From the NCBI GenBank assembly GCA_002435865.1, contig DIWV01000001.1, forward strand, positions 62,001-126,000: a stretch of DNA of 64,000 nt, given 5' to 3'. Shown here piece after piece: positions 34,316-43,432 of the stretch. The position numbers were made by a program, and so were the translations under genes. Position 1 is the first letter of the stretch, and each line of letters starts with the position of its first letter. The stretch comes from Cloacimonetes bacterium UBA6097. Lineage in GTDB: Bacteria > Cloacimonadota > Cloacimonadia > Cloacimonadales > Cloacimonadaceae. The notes under the pieces were generated by a model, which saw only the letters and a list, made by a program, of their open reading frames with translations, was not told the origin of the DNA and did no database searches.

Positions 34316-35242
34316 TTATTCTTCGCCTATGAACCTTACTTCAGTCTGCAGCAATACCCCGTATCTGTCTAATAAAGTCTTTTGGACATGAATGATTACA
34401 GCTTTCACATCCCCGGCAGTTGCTTTGCCAAGATTTACAATGAATCCGCAATGCTTTTCGGAAACAGCAGCGTCACCAATTCTGAACCCTTTGAGTCCGC
34501 AGTCCTGAATCAGCTTTCCGGTATAATATCCTTCCGGTCTCTTAAACACAGAGCCAGCACTGGGCAAACCCCACGGTTGCTTACTGTGACGCGTTTTCGT
34601 CAGCTCGTCTATCTTTTGTTCTATCTTGCTTTTGCTTCCGGGAGTAAGCTCAAACACAGAATTGAGGTGGATATAAGATTTATCCTGCAGAATAGAATGG
34701 CGGTAAGAAAAATCATGTTCTGAATTGTTCAAATGAACAAATCTGAATTTAGTTTTGCCACCATCAGAATCAGGTATTAGAATAAGACTTTGTTTCAAAA
34801 CCTGGCTGATCTCACCTTCATAAGCACCTGCATTCATGAAAACAGCTCCACCGACTGAACCAGGTATCCCGCTGGCAAATTCCATACCTGATAGACCCCG
34901 CTTTGCAGTTGATAAACTTAGTTTTCCCAAATCCACACCACTGTCTGCTTTAACAAGATTGCCCTGATAACTTATGCGGTTCATCCTGTATGTACTTATA
35001 ACTATTCCACGGATGCCTTTGTCACTTACTATAAGGTTTGAACCTTTACCGATAACAAGATGGGGGAGATGATGCTCAGAAACATATTGAAAAACTTTTC
35101 CAAGCATTCTATAACCGGTCGGAGTGATGAAAATATCTGCAGGACCACCGATTTTAAAGGTTGTATGACAGGACATTTGTTCATTGATTAGAAGATTCCC
35201 GATACCGACTATATTAAGCAGGTCTTTTTCGATTGCATTCAT
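34316..35242 (-). CDS. murB: UDP-N-acetylenolpyruvoylglucosamine reductase
   Basis: 308 residues from ATG 35242 (a TTG at 35254 overlapping the dinG stop is an alternative). FAD enzyme of peptidoglycan precursor synthesis making UDP-MurNAc. Visible are the FAD-binding GKGSNLIVSDKG, ASGIPGSVGGAVFMNAGAYE, SYRHS, and the catalytic serine in PSAGSVFKRP with KLIQDCGLKG and FIVNLG...A after it. The short form of the last motifs fits type IIb MurB. It lies in a DinG-murB-permease run on the minus strand. Confidence 0.95.
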   Translation of the reverse strand: MNAIEKDLLNIVGIGNLLINEQMSCHTTFKIGGPADIFITPTGYRMLGKVFQYVSEHHLPHLVIGKGSNLIVSDKGIRGIVISTYRMNRISYQGNLVKADSGVDLGKLSLSTAKRGLSGMEFASGIPGSVGGAVFMNAGAYEGEISQVLKQSLILIPDSDGGKTKFRFVHLNNSEHDFSYRHSILQDKSYIHLNSVFELTPGSKSKIEQKIDELTKTRHSKQPWGLPSAGSVFKRPEGYYTGKLIQDCGLKGFRIGDAAVSEKHCGFIVNLGKATAGDVKAVIIHVQKTLLDRYGVLLQTEVRFIGEE

Positions 35243-35250
35243 AAATATCT

Positions 35251-38160
35251 TCAATTATAAAAGGAATGACTTTGTTTGAAAAAGTCTATTATATTGCTCT
35301 GCATCTGCACAGGATCATCCATAATAATACTGGTTGCCGGCAAAACTTCCTGAAAGTAGTGTCCGTACCTTTTTGTCGTTACACGCGGATCGATGATAAC
35401 TACAACTCCCTTATCGGTTTTGCTTCTTATGAGTCTGCCAAATCCCTGCCTGAGACGCAGCAGAGCATTGGGCAGGATGTAATGCATAAAGGAGTCTTTC
35501 TTTTCGACTTCAAGTTTTTCAATATAAGCCTCCACAATTGGTTCTGTGGGTACCTGGAAAGGGAGCTTAAACAAAATCAGAAGGGAAAGAGATTCTCCCT
35601 GCACATCAATTCCTTCCCAAAAAGAACTTGTTCCCAGTAAAACTGCATTGTTATGCTTTTTAAATTCATCCAACAGGGCAGACCTGCTACCCCATTTACC
35701 CTGAGCAAAAAGAGGACGGTTATTTTGATAAAGTTTATCATTCAGCTTGTTATATGCAGCATCCAAATCCTTGTATGATGTAAACAAGGTAAGTGTGCCG
35801 ACAGGAGTACTTTCTACTACTAAATCAACCACATCCAAAGCTTGCTGCAGGAAATAGGTATCACCGGGCTCAGGCAAGAAACCGGCTATGATAAGGCGGG
35901 ACTGTTTGGCATAATCAAACAGAGATTCGACAATCTTTTCTTTTATCTGCCTGTCTGAAGCTAATCCGATACCGGATTGATTATTAAAGAACTTGAAGGA
36001 ATTTCTTAAAGCCATAGTAGCAGAAGTGAATATAACACAGGGAATGTTTTTGTAGACAATTTCATTCAGATGGTGATTAACTTCTATAGGTGCATAGTTG
36101 ATAATCGATGAAGGGAAATTTTTATCACTTTTCTGTCCTGTTTCAAGCCAATAGGCATAATTATCAAAATCCGGATTTAAGAGAACCAGGAGATCATGCT
36201 CAGTTTCATTTGCTCTTAGTTCAATTCCCTGTATCCTTTCCAATAGAATATCATAAGAAGGCATTTGCTTGGAATTAATCCCGGAAAATATGTTGCTCAG
36301 GGCATTAACAGATTTCATCAGTTCTTTCCAGAAATCTATTATTAACTTTAGTTTTGAAAAGAAATCAGGCACTTGTTCAGCGGATTTTATCCTGTGTTTA
36401 CCAAACGAACCCTGATTTTCACACTCGCTTGCAACGTAGCTAAACAAATCCAGAAATGAGTTTCTGTTGTTTTCTATCAAATCTGCAATACTGTTACAGA
36501 CAAATCTGATATGATCTTTTACTGAATCGGAAAGAATGCTTTTTTGCAATGCTCTGTCGATTTGTTCAACAAAGCCTGTATTTTTCTTTCTGTAAAGCTT
36601 GCTAAGCTGATTTAGCTGAAATACCAGGTCAGCATATTGCATATCTATACCAAACTGTCTTGAAGCAACCTGCATGATATTGTGTGCTTCATCAATAATC
36701 AGGTGTTCATATTCACCCAGGCTTACATGATTGGACTGAAGGTCTGATAAAAGCAAAGAATGATTTACTACAATAAGGTTAGCATCTTCAACATTTTTTC
36801 TGAGTTTCATTACATAACAACCCATAAAATGTGGACACTTGCGCCCGGCACAATAATGCCTGTCAGAACATAACCTGCGCCAGGTGACACTATACCTGTT
36901 CTTATCAAAAGATGAGTTCTCTGTAACATCTCCGGTGTTTGTATTGAGTTTCCATATAAGTAAATTAAGCATGGCACTGGCTTCAAACGGTGTTAACCCT
37001 CTGGATTGCTCAGTAATAAATTCATCCCATTTACGTTCACAGATATAATTTTCCCTTCCCTTGACCAATACTGCCTTATATGGAATTTGCAGAATGTTTT
37101 TCAAGACAGGGATGTCTTTGTTAAAAAGCTGCTCTTGCAAGTTCTTTGTATTTGTCGAAACTATCACTTTCTTGTTTCGTGTATATGAAAACTGCAAAGC
37201 CGGAATTAGATAGGCAAATGACTTACCGACGCCGGTTCCGGCTTCCACTGCTAAATAATGATTTTCTGTAAAAGCGGATTCCACACATTTAGCCATGTCG
37301 AGTTGTCCTGCCCTGAATTCAAAATGGGCGAAATTCTTCTGCAGGAATCCATTTTTATCAAAGATATCCTCCTGACTGAAGATTTTGGGTTGCAGGCACT
37401 TGTTCTCAATTATATTATGCAGCGGCACAGAAGGAACCTTAGCTTTCTTTCCCACCAGAGAATGTTTGCGCTGAAAATCAACTATGATTTCCATCAATGA
37501 GCTTAAGTGACTTTCAGTTTGTGCTTGTCTGCTTAATTCCAATATTCTGGCATTAACCGTAACTCCCTGATAAGAAATTATGTAATCAATCAGTTTAAAA
37601 AACAATTCGGCAGTAGCATTTGCATCATTGATTGCCCTGTGAGCATCCGTTAAATCAATCCCAAATTCATCGCACATTGTGGATAATTTATGGTTAGAAA
37701 TAAAAGGCAGGTAGATTCTACCCAATTCACTTGTATCCCACCATGGATTAAGCAGAGGAAGTTCATTTTGTTCAATAAGCTTATTGTTAACAAAATCAAG
37801 GTCAAATTTCGTATTCTGACCCACTATTACAGCATCACCAGCAAAATTTTTAAACTCCTGCAGAACTTTACATATTTTTGGAGCATTCCTGAGTTGTTCA
37901 GGAGTAATGTGAGTAAGATATTCAATGTAATGGGGAACTTCTTTTTTGGGAGATACAAAACTGTTGTAAGTTTCCGGATCTTTATCTTTAAGATACTTTA
38001 CCGCAGCTATCTCGATAATTTCATCTTTAACTGGATTCAGACCGGTTGTTTCAGTATCAATTACTACAATGTCTACAAAATCAGTTACAGAAAAATCAAG
38101 GGTAAAGCCAGTATTTTTTGAAACAGAGATATCAGAATTTGAGTTAAGATTTAGATCCAT
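35251..38160 (-). CDS. dinG: DinG-type ATP-dependent helicase with N-terminal DnaQ exonuclease
   Basis: 969 residues. Residues about 28-190 are a DEDDh exonuclease domain (VVIDTETTGLN, HRAINDANATAELF). The helicase part has Walker A GTGVGKS near 315, an XPD-like Fe-S cysteine cluster CSDRHYCAGRKCPHFMGC near 430-447, the DEAH box LIIDEAHNI near 490, and motif VI RQGFGRLIRS with FWEGIDVQGE before it. The exonuclease-helicase fusion is known from B. subtilis and relatives; many of those lack the cysteines, which are present here. The role is probably repair or recombination. The 5' end overlaps the upstream sigma54 regulator stop by 17 bp. Confidence 0.92.
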   Translation of the reverse strand: MDLNLNSNSDISVSKNTGFTLDFSVTDFVDIVVIDTETTGLNPVKDEIIEIAAVKYLKDKDPETYNSFVSPKKEVPHYIEYLTHITPEQLRNAPKICKVLQEFKNFAGDAVIVGQNTKFDLDFVNNKLIEQNELPLLNPWWDTSELGRIYLPFISNHKLSTMCDEFGIDLTDAHRAINDANATAELFFKLIDYIISYQGVTVNARILELSRQAQTESHLSSLMEIIVDFQRKHSLVGKKAKVPSVPLHNIIENKCLQPKIFSQEDIFDKNGFLQKNFAHFEFRAGQLDMAKCVESAFTENHYLAVEAGTGVGKSFAYLIPALQFSYTRNKKVIVSTNTKNLQEQLFNKDIPVLKNILQIPYKAVLVKGRENYICERKWDEFITEQSRGLTPFEASAMLNLLIWKLNTNTGDVTENSSFDKNRYSVTWRRLCSDRHYCAGRKCPHFMGCYVMKLRKNVEDANLIVVNHSLLLSDLQSNHVSLGEYEHLIIDEAHNIMQVASRQFGIDMQYADLVFQLNQLSKLYRKKNTGFVEQIDRALQKSILSDSVKDHIRFVCNSIADLIENNRNSFLDLFSYVASECENQGSFGKHRIKSAEQVPDFFSKLKLIIDFWKELMKSVNALSNIFSGINSKQMPSYDILLERIQGIELRANETEHDLLVLLNPDFDNYAYWLETGQKSDKNFPSSIINYAPIEVNHHLNEIVYKNIPCVIFTSATMALRNSFKFFNNQSGIGLASDRQIKEKIVESLFDYAKQSRLIIAGFLPEPGDTYFLQQALDVVDLVVESTPVGTLTLFTSYKDLDAAYNKLNDKLYQNNRPLFAQGKWGSRSALLDEFKKHNNAVLLGTSSFWEGIDVQGESLSLLILFKLPFQVPTEPIVEAYIEKLEVEKKDSFMHYILPNALLRLRQGFGRLIRSKTDKGVVVIIDPRVTTKRYGHYFQEVLPATSIIMDDPVQMQSNIIDFFKQSHSFYN

Positions 38161-41100
38161 TTTCTCTATCTAAATTATAACGTTTCATCTTCTTTATTAA
38201 GCCCTGTCGGGATAATCCCAATTCCTTTGACGCTAAAGTCTGATTCCAATTACTTTCCTTCAATACATCCAGAATAAACTTGCGCTCCAATTCTTCTATA
38301 GCATCCTTCAACGAAGTCTTTCGGGTAAGTAATTGAATTGTCTGTGTATTTTCAACATATTTATAAACTTCTTCAGATAAATCTGCCGGCTTAATAAACG
38401 TATTATCTTCAACCAGGGTTACAGCTCTCTCGATCTCATTTTCTAACTGCCGGACATTACCGGGCCATTCATAACGTTCAAGGCACTTCATCGCTTCGTC
38501 AGTAATACCTGACACGTTTTTGTTGATGCGCTTATTATATTTATCAAGAAAATGTATGGCCAGTAAAGGGATGTCACCAGGTCTTTCATACAGAGGAGGA
38601 ACATCAATTTTAATAACATTGAGGCGATAATACAAGTCAAGACGGAAATCACCTTTTTTAACTTTATCCAGTAATGAAACATTAGTAGCACAAATCACGC
38701 GCACATTTACTTTCTCTGTTTTTGTCGAACCAACTCGCTTTATTTCTCCTTCCTGTAAAAATCTGAGTAATTTTGACTGTGTAGATAAACTGATATCAGA
38801 TATTTCATCCAGAAAGAAAGTACCACCATCAGCAATTTCAAATAAACCCTTCTTATCATAGGCTGCACCTGTAAAAGCGCCTTTTACATGTCCAAAGAGT
38901 TCACTTTCCAACAAAGTCTCAGGCAACGCACCGCAATACTGCGCAACAAATGCTTTGTTGCGTCTATTGCTGCTGTAATGAAGAGCTCTGGCAATAAGTT
39001 CTTTTCCTGTTCCGCTCGGACCATCTAAAAGAACACTTGTGGGAGTGTCTTTAATCTTTTCAATAATTTCGAAGATATTTACCATTGAAGGACTTTTACC
39101 TATGATATTGGAATAAATATTCCCGGCATTCAGTTGTTCTCTGATAATAGCATGAGTTTTTTCAAGATTAGAAGTTCTGATATTTTCGATGATAACTATA
39201 ATCTGGTTTGATAGAGCGTTAAGTAAATTTATTACTCTCTCCGGGAAATAGTGCGAACCATGCCTGCTAAAGAGTAAAACTACACCTATTGCATTATTGC
39301 GCATGGATAGTGGGATAAGAAGTATGTTATTGTATTCAGGAGCAAAGTGCGGTTGCTTCAAATTTAAAAGATTATTGTCAGTCCAGGCTTGCCGGCATAA
39401 ATCCATGAAAGTATCATAATATTCATCATTCTGAGAATATTCATGGAATACCTTGTAATCCCAGGATTCAGGAACTGAAGGATTGTTATGCAAACAGAGG
39501 ATGCCGCCATCAGCTTCTGATATATCTATTAATGAAGAAAGTGCTTGTTCAATCAGAACATCCAAATCTGTAATTGTATTCAATTTCTGAGTGATTTCAT
39601 AAAACTGGTTAAGCAGAGTTTCTTCAAATTTGGCATCACTAACCTGCGACGAATAATCCCTGCTTATTTTCTGAATCAGAATATCATTTTGTTCTAATAA
39701 CTTGATGGAACCAAATTGCTGGATAATTTTCTTATTATTTTTTAATATCTGCAAAGCTTGTTCCCATTCCTTTTGCTCGTTTAGGATACTGGCCAGTTCA
39801 TAATTTGCCAATGAGAGTTCATAATTATTATTTGTTTCTACGAAGAGCCTGATAGCTTCATTGAGCTGTTCTTTTGCCTGTTCCAGATTCCTTCTTTCTA
39901 ACAAAGCCCTCAGGTAAAAAGCCCTGCCCAATTCAAAAGGATGATTAATCTCTGAGGCTAATTTCATTAATTGAGTTATATAATAGTCAGCACTTTCGTA
40001 ATTTCTTGTCATGATAAAGTAATAAGCTTGCTGCTGGCATCCTTCAATTATTTTGTCTTTGGCATTCAGGGCTTTAAAAAAATCAAAGCTTTCAACAAGA
40101 TAGCTATATGCTTCTTTAAATCTATGCAGTTTCGTCAGGGCAGAACCAATATTACCATATAGCTCAGCTTTAATAAATTCATCACTTACAGTTGGAAGCA
40201 TCTCCAGACCTTTGAAATACAAATCATAAGCGAGGTTTAGTTCGCCTTGTTTTTCATAAAGCTCTCCCAAATTATTAAAAGAGCGTAAAAGTCCTTCTGT
40301 AAAGTTATTCTCCTGAGATTTAGTGATAGCCTGTTCATAATTTTCAATTGCCTGATTCCAATTTCCCTTTTTAAAATACAGAGCTCCAAGATTGTTTAAT
40401 GAAGCTACTATATTTCTAAAGAAATTGAAATTGATGGCGGTTTCCAGAGATTTCTTTAAAGCAATTTCTGCCTGGATAAAGTTATTATGGTCCATCCAGG
40501 TAACGCCTATATTATTGTAAATGTTGGTAATATTATATGGTTCACTCAGTAATTTCTGGATTTTAAGTGCCTCTTCAAGATAATAAAGAGATTTTTCACG
40601 ATCTCCTTTATCATCCATTAACCCACCTAAATTATTGTAGCAGACAGATATTCCGTTGAGGTTATAGTTTTCTTTTTCAAGATTTAAACTCTTAATAAAA
40701 AACTGTTCACTTTTTTCCCATTCTCCCTGAAACATATATAAAACGCCCAGATTGTTATATACCGCTGCTAAACCGTTAAAATTGGTAGCAAGGTTATACA
40801 TGGTTTCTGCTTCCTTAAATACACTTTCAGCTTGTTCATACTCGTTGATATAATAGTGTATTCTACCTTTAATCTTCTTGGCATCTCCCTGTATTTTGTA
40901 ACGTGTTTTTTTATCCTCAATATTTGACATGCTATGAAAAACTTCATCGAGAATATTTAAGCCTTCCTCAAATTGCTCTGTTTCAGTTAGTATTTCAGCC
41001 TTTTGAAGCAATATTTTTGACTTCCAGATTGGTTCTATGGTCGTAGGTGAGTACTTTTTAATAACTTCAAGGGCAAAATTTGAAGAATTTATTGCAAACA

Positions 41101-42433
41101 GATTACTGGCAAGCAAGAATATTATTTCTTCTGCAGGTAGTTTATGAGTTGTACATAGCTGAAGACATTGCCTGAAATACTCTACAGCTTTATCCTTTTG
41201 ATTCAGATTTGAATAGGTTATGCCTATGTTTTTTGTTACATTCAGCATTTCGTTAGGTTCAGCTTGGAATGGTAATATATACTGGTTCATCACCAGAAGC
41301 GAATCGTTATCTATCAATTTATTTAGTTCTCTTAAAGCTTCTTTAAAGAGATCCGTATCATAACTTTTTATATATTGATGTATCTTTGTTCTCAGTTGGA
41401 TGCAGCAGTTAATTTTTGCAGAATAATCAAGCGCTTTTAGAAACACAGATTCCAGTTTTTCGCTATCAAGTCCTTTCATCCAACTGGAAAAAGATAACTT
41501 CTTATGAATTAGCCAATTGTCCTCAATCTGGTAAATCAAATCTGCTTTCTTAAGTTTCTCTAAATCCTGAGAGATTGTCTTACTCCCATATACTTTTTTC
41601 AGCGATTCAAGATTAGAGAATCCATCCAGAAGAAATATGAAAATCAACAACTTTTTTTGTGTCTCTGATATTTCATTCAAGCTATTGAGATATATATCTT
41701 CAGTATTGTAATGTTTTGATATATAGTTAGAAACATCAAAGTTCTTAGTTTTCACTTTTGACATGTCAGTCAAAATCGTCTTGATTATTAAGAGATTTCC
41801 TTCAGATATGTTTTTTAGAATCTCACTGTCTTTTGCATAAGCTATATGTGAATCGGGAAAAGATTTTTGAATTAAGAATTCAATGTTCTCAATACCTAAA
41901 GGATGAAGATATTCCACATCAGAAAAAGGAAACAACTTTTTATGGGAAAGAGCAATTATCTGAATACAAGAATCTTCTGCATATTGAACAATATATTGTA
42001 AAAAATCCCGGCTATATTGGTCTAAAATATCACAATCATCTATGATAAAAAGGCAAGATTTTAAAGCGTCTTTTTGAGTTATTTTATCTGATAAATAATA
42101 AAAGAAATCATATTTATTGCCAGAAATCAAATCCCTGTCATGCTTAAAGCATATTTCCTCTATTTCTTTTTCACTCAGTGTAGTCAGATTCTTGAGTAAA
42201 TCGACTAAATGATTATCCCAAAAAGGATGAGGTGAATAGCGAATAATAGTTTTATAATTGTCTTTGAGAGACTCAATCATGGGATCAATAAGAAATGTCT
42301 TGCCACTTCCGGGACTGCCTATTAACTCAAACAAATGACTCTGTTTGGCGTTCTTTAAAACATCATGAATACTTGATTGCATAAAGCGGTCTTGAATAAA
42401 CTGGTGAATAATCTGTGTAATCGTTTCTGGCAT
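38144..42433 (-). CDS. STAND-type ATPase / TPR / GAF / sigma54-activator fusion regulator
   Basis: 1429 residues. Residues 1-330: NTPase with Walker A GSPGSGKT (39-46) and Walker B CLFIIDDCD (127-135), followed by a helical and winged-helix-like part. Residues about 395-960: a dozen or more TPR units (e.g. AAVYNNLGVLYMFQGEWEKS, YNNLGGLMDDKGDREKS). About 970-1110: GAF-like domain. About 1110-1345: AAA+ sigma54-interacting domain with GPSGTGKE near 1134, GHVKGAFTGA near 1180, and R-finger region. End: Fis-type HTH, LASKELGLSRQGLIKKM. It should be a transcription activator for a sigma54 promoter with a second, MalT-like sensory ATPase. The promoter region holds a palindrome. Confidence 0.9.
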   Translation of the reverse strand: MPETITQIIHQFIQDRFMQSSIHDVLKNAKQSHLFELIGSPGSGKTFLIDPMIESLKDNYKTIIRYSPHPFWDNHLVDLLKNLTTLSEKEIEEICFKHDRDLISGNKYDFFYYLSDKITQKDALKSCLFIIDDCDILDQYSRDFLQYIVQYAEDSCIQIIALSHKKLFPFSDVEYLHPLGIENIEFLIQKSFPDSHIAYAKDSEILKNISEGNLLIIKTILTDMSKVKTKNFDVSNYISKHYNTEDIYLNSLNEISETQKKLLIFIFLLDGFSNLESLKKVYGSKTISQDLEKLKKADLIYQIEDNWLIHKKLSFSSWMKGLDSEKLESVFLKALDYSAKINCCIQLRTKIHQYIKSYDTDLFKEALRELNKLIDNDSLLVMNQYILPFQAEPNEMLNVTKNIGITYSNLNQKDKAVEYFRQCLQLCTTHKLPAEEIIFLLASNLFAINSSNFALEVIKKYSPTTIEPIWKSKILLQKAEILTETEQFEEGLNILDEVFHSMSNIEDKKTRYKIQGDAKKIKGRIHYYINEYEQAESVFKEAETMYNLATNFNGLAAVYNNLGVLYMFQGEWEKSEQFFIKSLNLEKENYNLNGISVCYNNLGGLMDDKGDREKSLYYLEEALKIQKLLSEPYNITNIYNNIGVTWMDHNNFIQAEIALKKSLETAINFNFFRNIVASLNNLGALYFKKGNWNQAIENYEQAITKSQENNFTEGLLRSFNNLGELYEKQGELNLAYDLYFKGLEMLPTVSDEFIKAELYGNIGSALTKLHRFKEAYSYLVESFDFFKALNAKDKIIEGCQQQAYYFIMTRNYESADYYITQLMKLASEINHPFELGRAFYLRALLERRNLEQAKEQLNEAIRLFVETNNNYELSLANYELASILNEQKEWEQALQILKNNKKIIQQFGSIKLLEQNDILIQKISRDYSSQVSDAKFEETLLNQFYEITQKLNTITDLDVLIEQALSSLIDISEADGGILCLHNNPSVPESWDYKVFHEYSQNDEYYDTFMDLCRQAWTDNNLLNLKQPHFAPEYNNILLIPLSMRNNAIGVVLLFSRHGSHYFPERVINLLNALSNQIIVIIENIRTSNLEKTHAIIREQLNAGNIYSNIIGKSPSMVNIFEIIEKIKDTPTSVLLDGPSGTGKELIARALHYSSNRRNKAFVAQYCGALPETLLESELFGHVKGAFTGAAYDKKGLFEIADGGTFFLDEISDISLSTQSKLLRFLQEGEIKRVGSTKTEKVNVRVICATNVSLLDKVKKGDFRLDLYYRLNVIKIDVPPLYERPGDIPLLAIHFLDKYNKRINKNVSGITDEAMKCLERYEWPGNVRQLENEIERAVTLVEDNTFIKPADLSEEVYKYVENTQTIQLLTRKTSLKDAIEELERKFILDVLKESNWNQTLASKELGLSRQGLIKKMKRYNLDRENGSKS

Positions 42434-42457
42434 GATTACCTCATTAAGTGCATTTTA

Positions 42458-42491
42458 GTTTACACTGTATACTGTAAAAAAAGGTTACACT
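42458..42491 (-). promoter_or_regulatory. Palindrome and direct repeat upstream of the sigma54 regulator
   Basis: TTTACA and TGTAAA flank CTGTATAC (42458-42477), a 20-bp palindrome with 16 matching positions, and TTACACT recurs at 42485-42491. It starts 25 bp upstream of the start codon. A TTGACA on the minus strand (42500-42495) lies beside it, with no strong -10. An operator is plausible; the binding protein is unknown. Confidence 0.4.
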
Positions 42492-42594
42492 ATTTGTCAA
42501 GTATTATGTAAACGCAGCAAATAAGATTTTTAATTCAAGCATATAAACTTACAAACAGCACTCATTTACCTATTACTTCACGGTAAGAATTTAC

Positions 42595-42664
42595 AGGGAG
42601 TCATCAGGGAGAAAGTCCCTGATGACTCCCTGATGACTCCCTGATGACTCCCTGATGACTCTCT
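42595..42664. repeat. Period-11 hairpin repeat, copy 3 (strongly asymmetric)
   Basis: One left unit AGGGAGTCATC, centre AGGGAGAAAGTCCCT (42606-42620), then four right units: GATGACTCCCT three times and GATGACTCTCT. It lies 41 bp upstream of the mtgA start in a divergent gap. Confidence 0.85.
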
Positions 42665-42705
42665 GTGTCAGCTAAGAGATAAATAGGATTAGGAAGGATT
42701 AGAAA

Positions 42706-43431
42706 ATGATTGACTTTATCATTGAAACAAAACTTAATGTAAACGGAAAATGTTTGATGAAAAAGAAGAAAAGAACTAGTCTCAACAAGATAATGGTATT
42801 CATCCTGAGAATTCATTTATGGTTTTGGGGAATTGTTGCTTTTCTATGTCTTCTATATCAGGTAGTTAATCCACAGTTAACACCTATTATGCTTCACAGA
42901 TATTTTATTCGGGGGTATAGTTGGCATAAAAGGTACTACATGCCTTTAAAGAAAATCCCTGCAAGATGTGAGAAGATGGTTATGGTTTTGGAAGACCCGA
43001 ATTTTTATAAACATTTTGGGTTTGAATGGAAAGCCGTTCAAACTGCCTGGAAGAGAAATAAGAAGGCAGGGAGAATTAGATTTGGTGCCAGCACCATCAG
43101 CAATCAGTTGGCAAGGACTCTGTTTTTAACAACACATCGTAATTATTTCAGGAAGTATTTGGAAATACAGGTAACAATCATTATGGAATTAATGATGACA
43201 AAGCGGCGTATGATGGAGCTGTATCTTAATTATATTGAATGGGGGAAAGGTGTATATGGGATTGAGACCGCATCAAGATATTATTATGGATGCAGTGTCA
43301 GGAAGCTTAATCAGGAACAAACAAAGAAATTGATATCGATATTAACTACGCCGATAAGATATTCACCCCAGACATATTATAAGAGTCGATCGGCTTTGCA
43401 AAGATATAATATGTTGCAGCGGATTTATTAA
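42706..43431 (+). CDS. mtgA: Monofunctional peptidoglycan glycosyltransferase (GT51)
   Basis: 241 residues. One transmembrane anchor (about 28-52, ILRIHLWFWGIVAFLCLLY) followed by the GT51 domain: catalytic glutamate in LEDPNFYKHFGFEW, FGASTISNQLARTLFL, KYLEIQVTIIMELMMTKRRM and LNYIEWGKGVYGIETASRYYYG. It polymerises lipid II at the inner membrane without a transpeptidase domain. AGGAAGGAT lies before the ATG at 42706; an internal start at 42757 (MKKKKRT) would give a more classic N-terminus. The next gene starts 1 bp after its stop. Confidence 0.93.
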   Translation: MIDFIIETKLNVNGKCLMKKKKRTSLNKIMVFILRIHLWFWGIVAFLCLLYQVVNPQLTPIMLHRYFIRGYSWHKRYYMPLKKIPARCEKMVMVLEDPNFYKHFGFEWKAVQTAWKRNKKAGRIRFGASTISNQLARTLFLTTHRNYFRKYLEIQVTIIMELMMTKRRMMELYLNYIEWGKGVYGIETASRYYYGCSVRKLNQEQTKKLISILTTPIRYSPQTYYKSRSALQRYNMLQRIY

Positions 43432-43432
43432 G

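Noticed and set aside
42706..42756. Extra N-terminal residues of mtgA as artefact
   Set aside because: An internal ATG at 42757 looks natural, but the better Shine-Dalgarno (AGGAAGGAT) belongs to 42706, so the longer form was kept.
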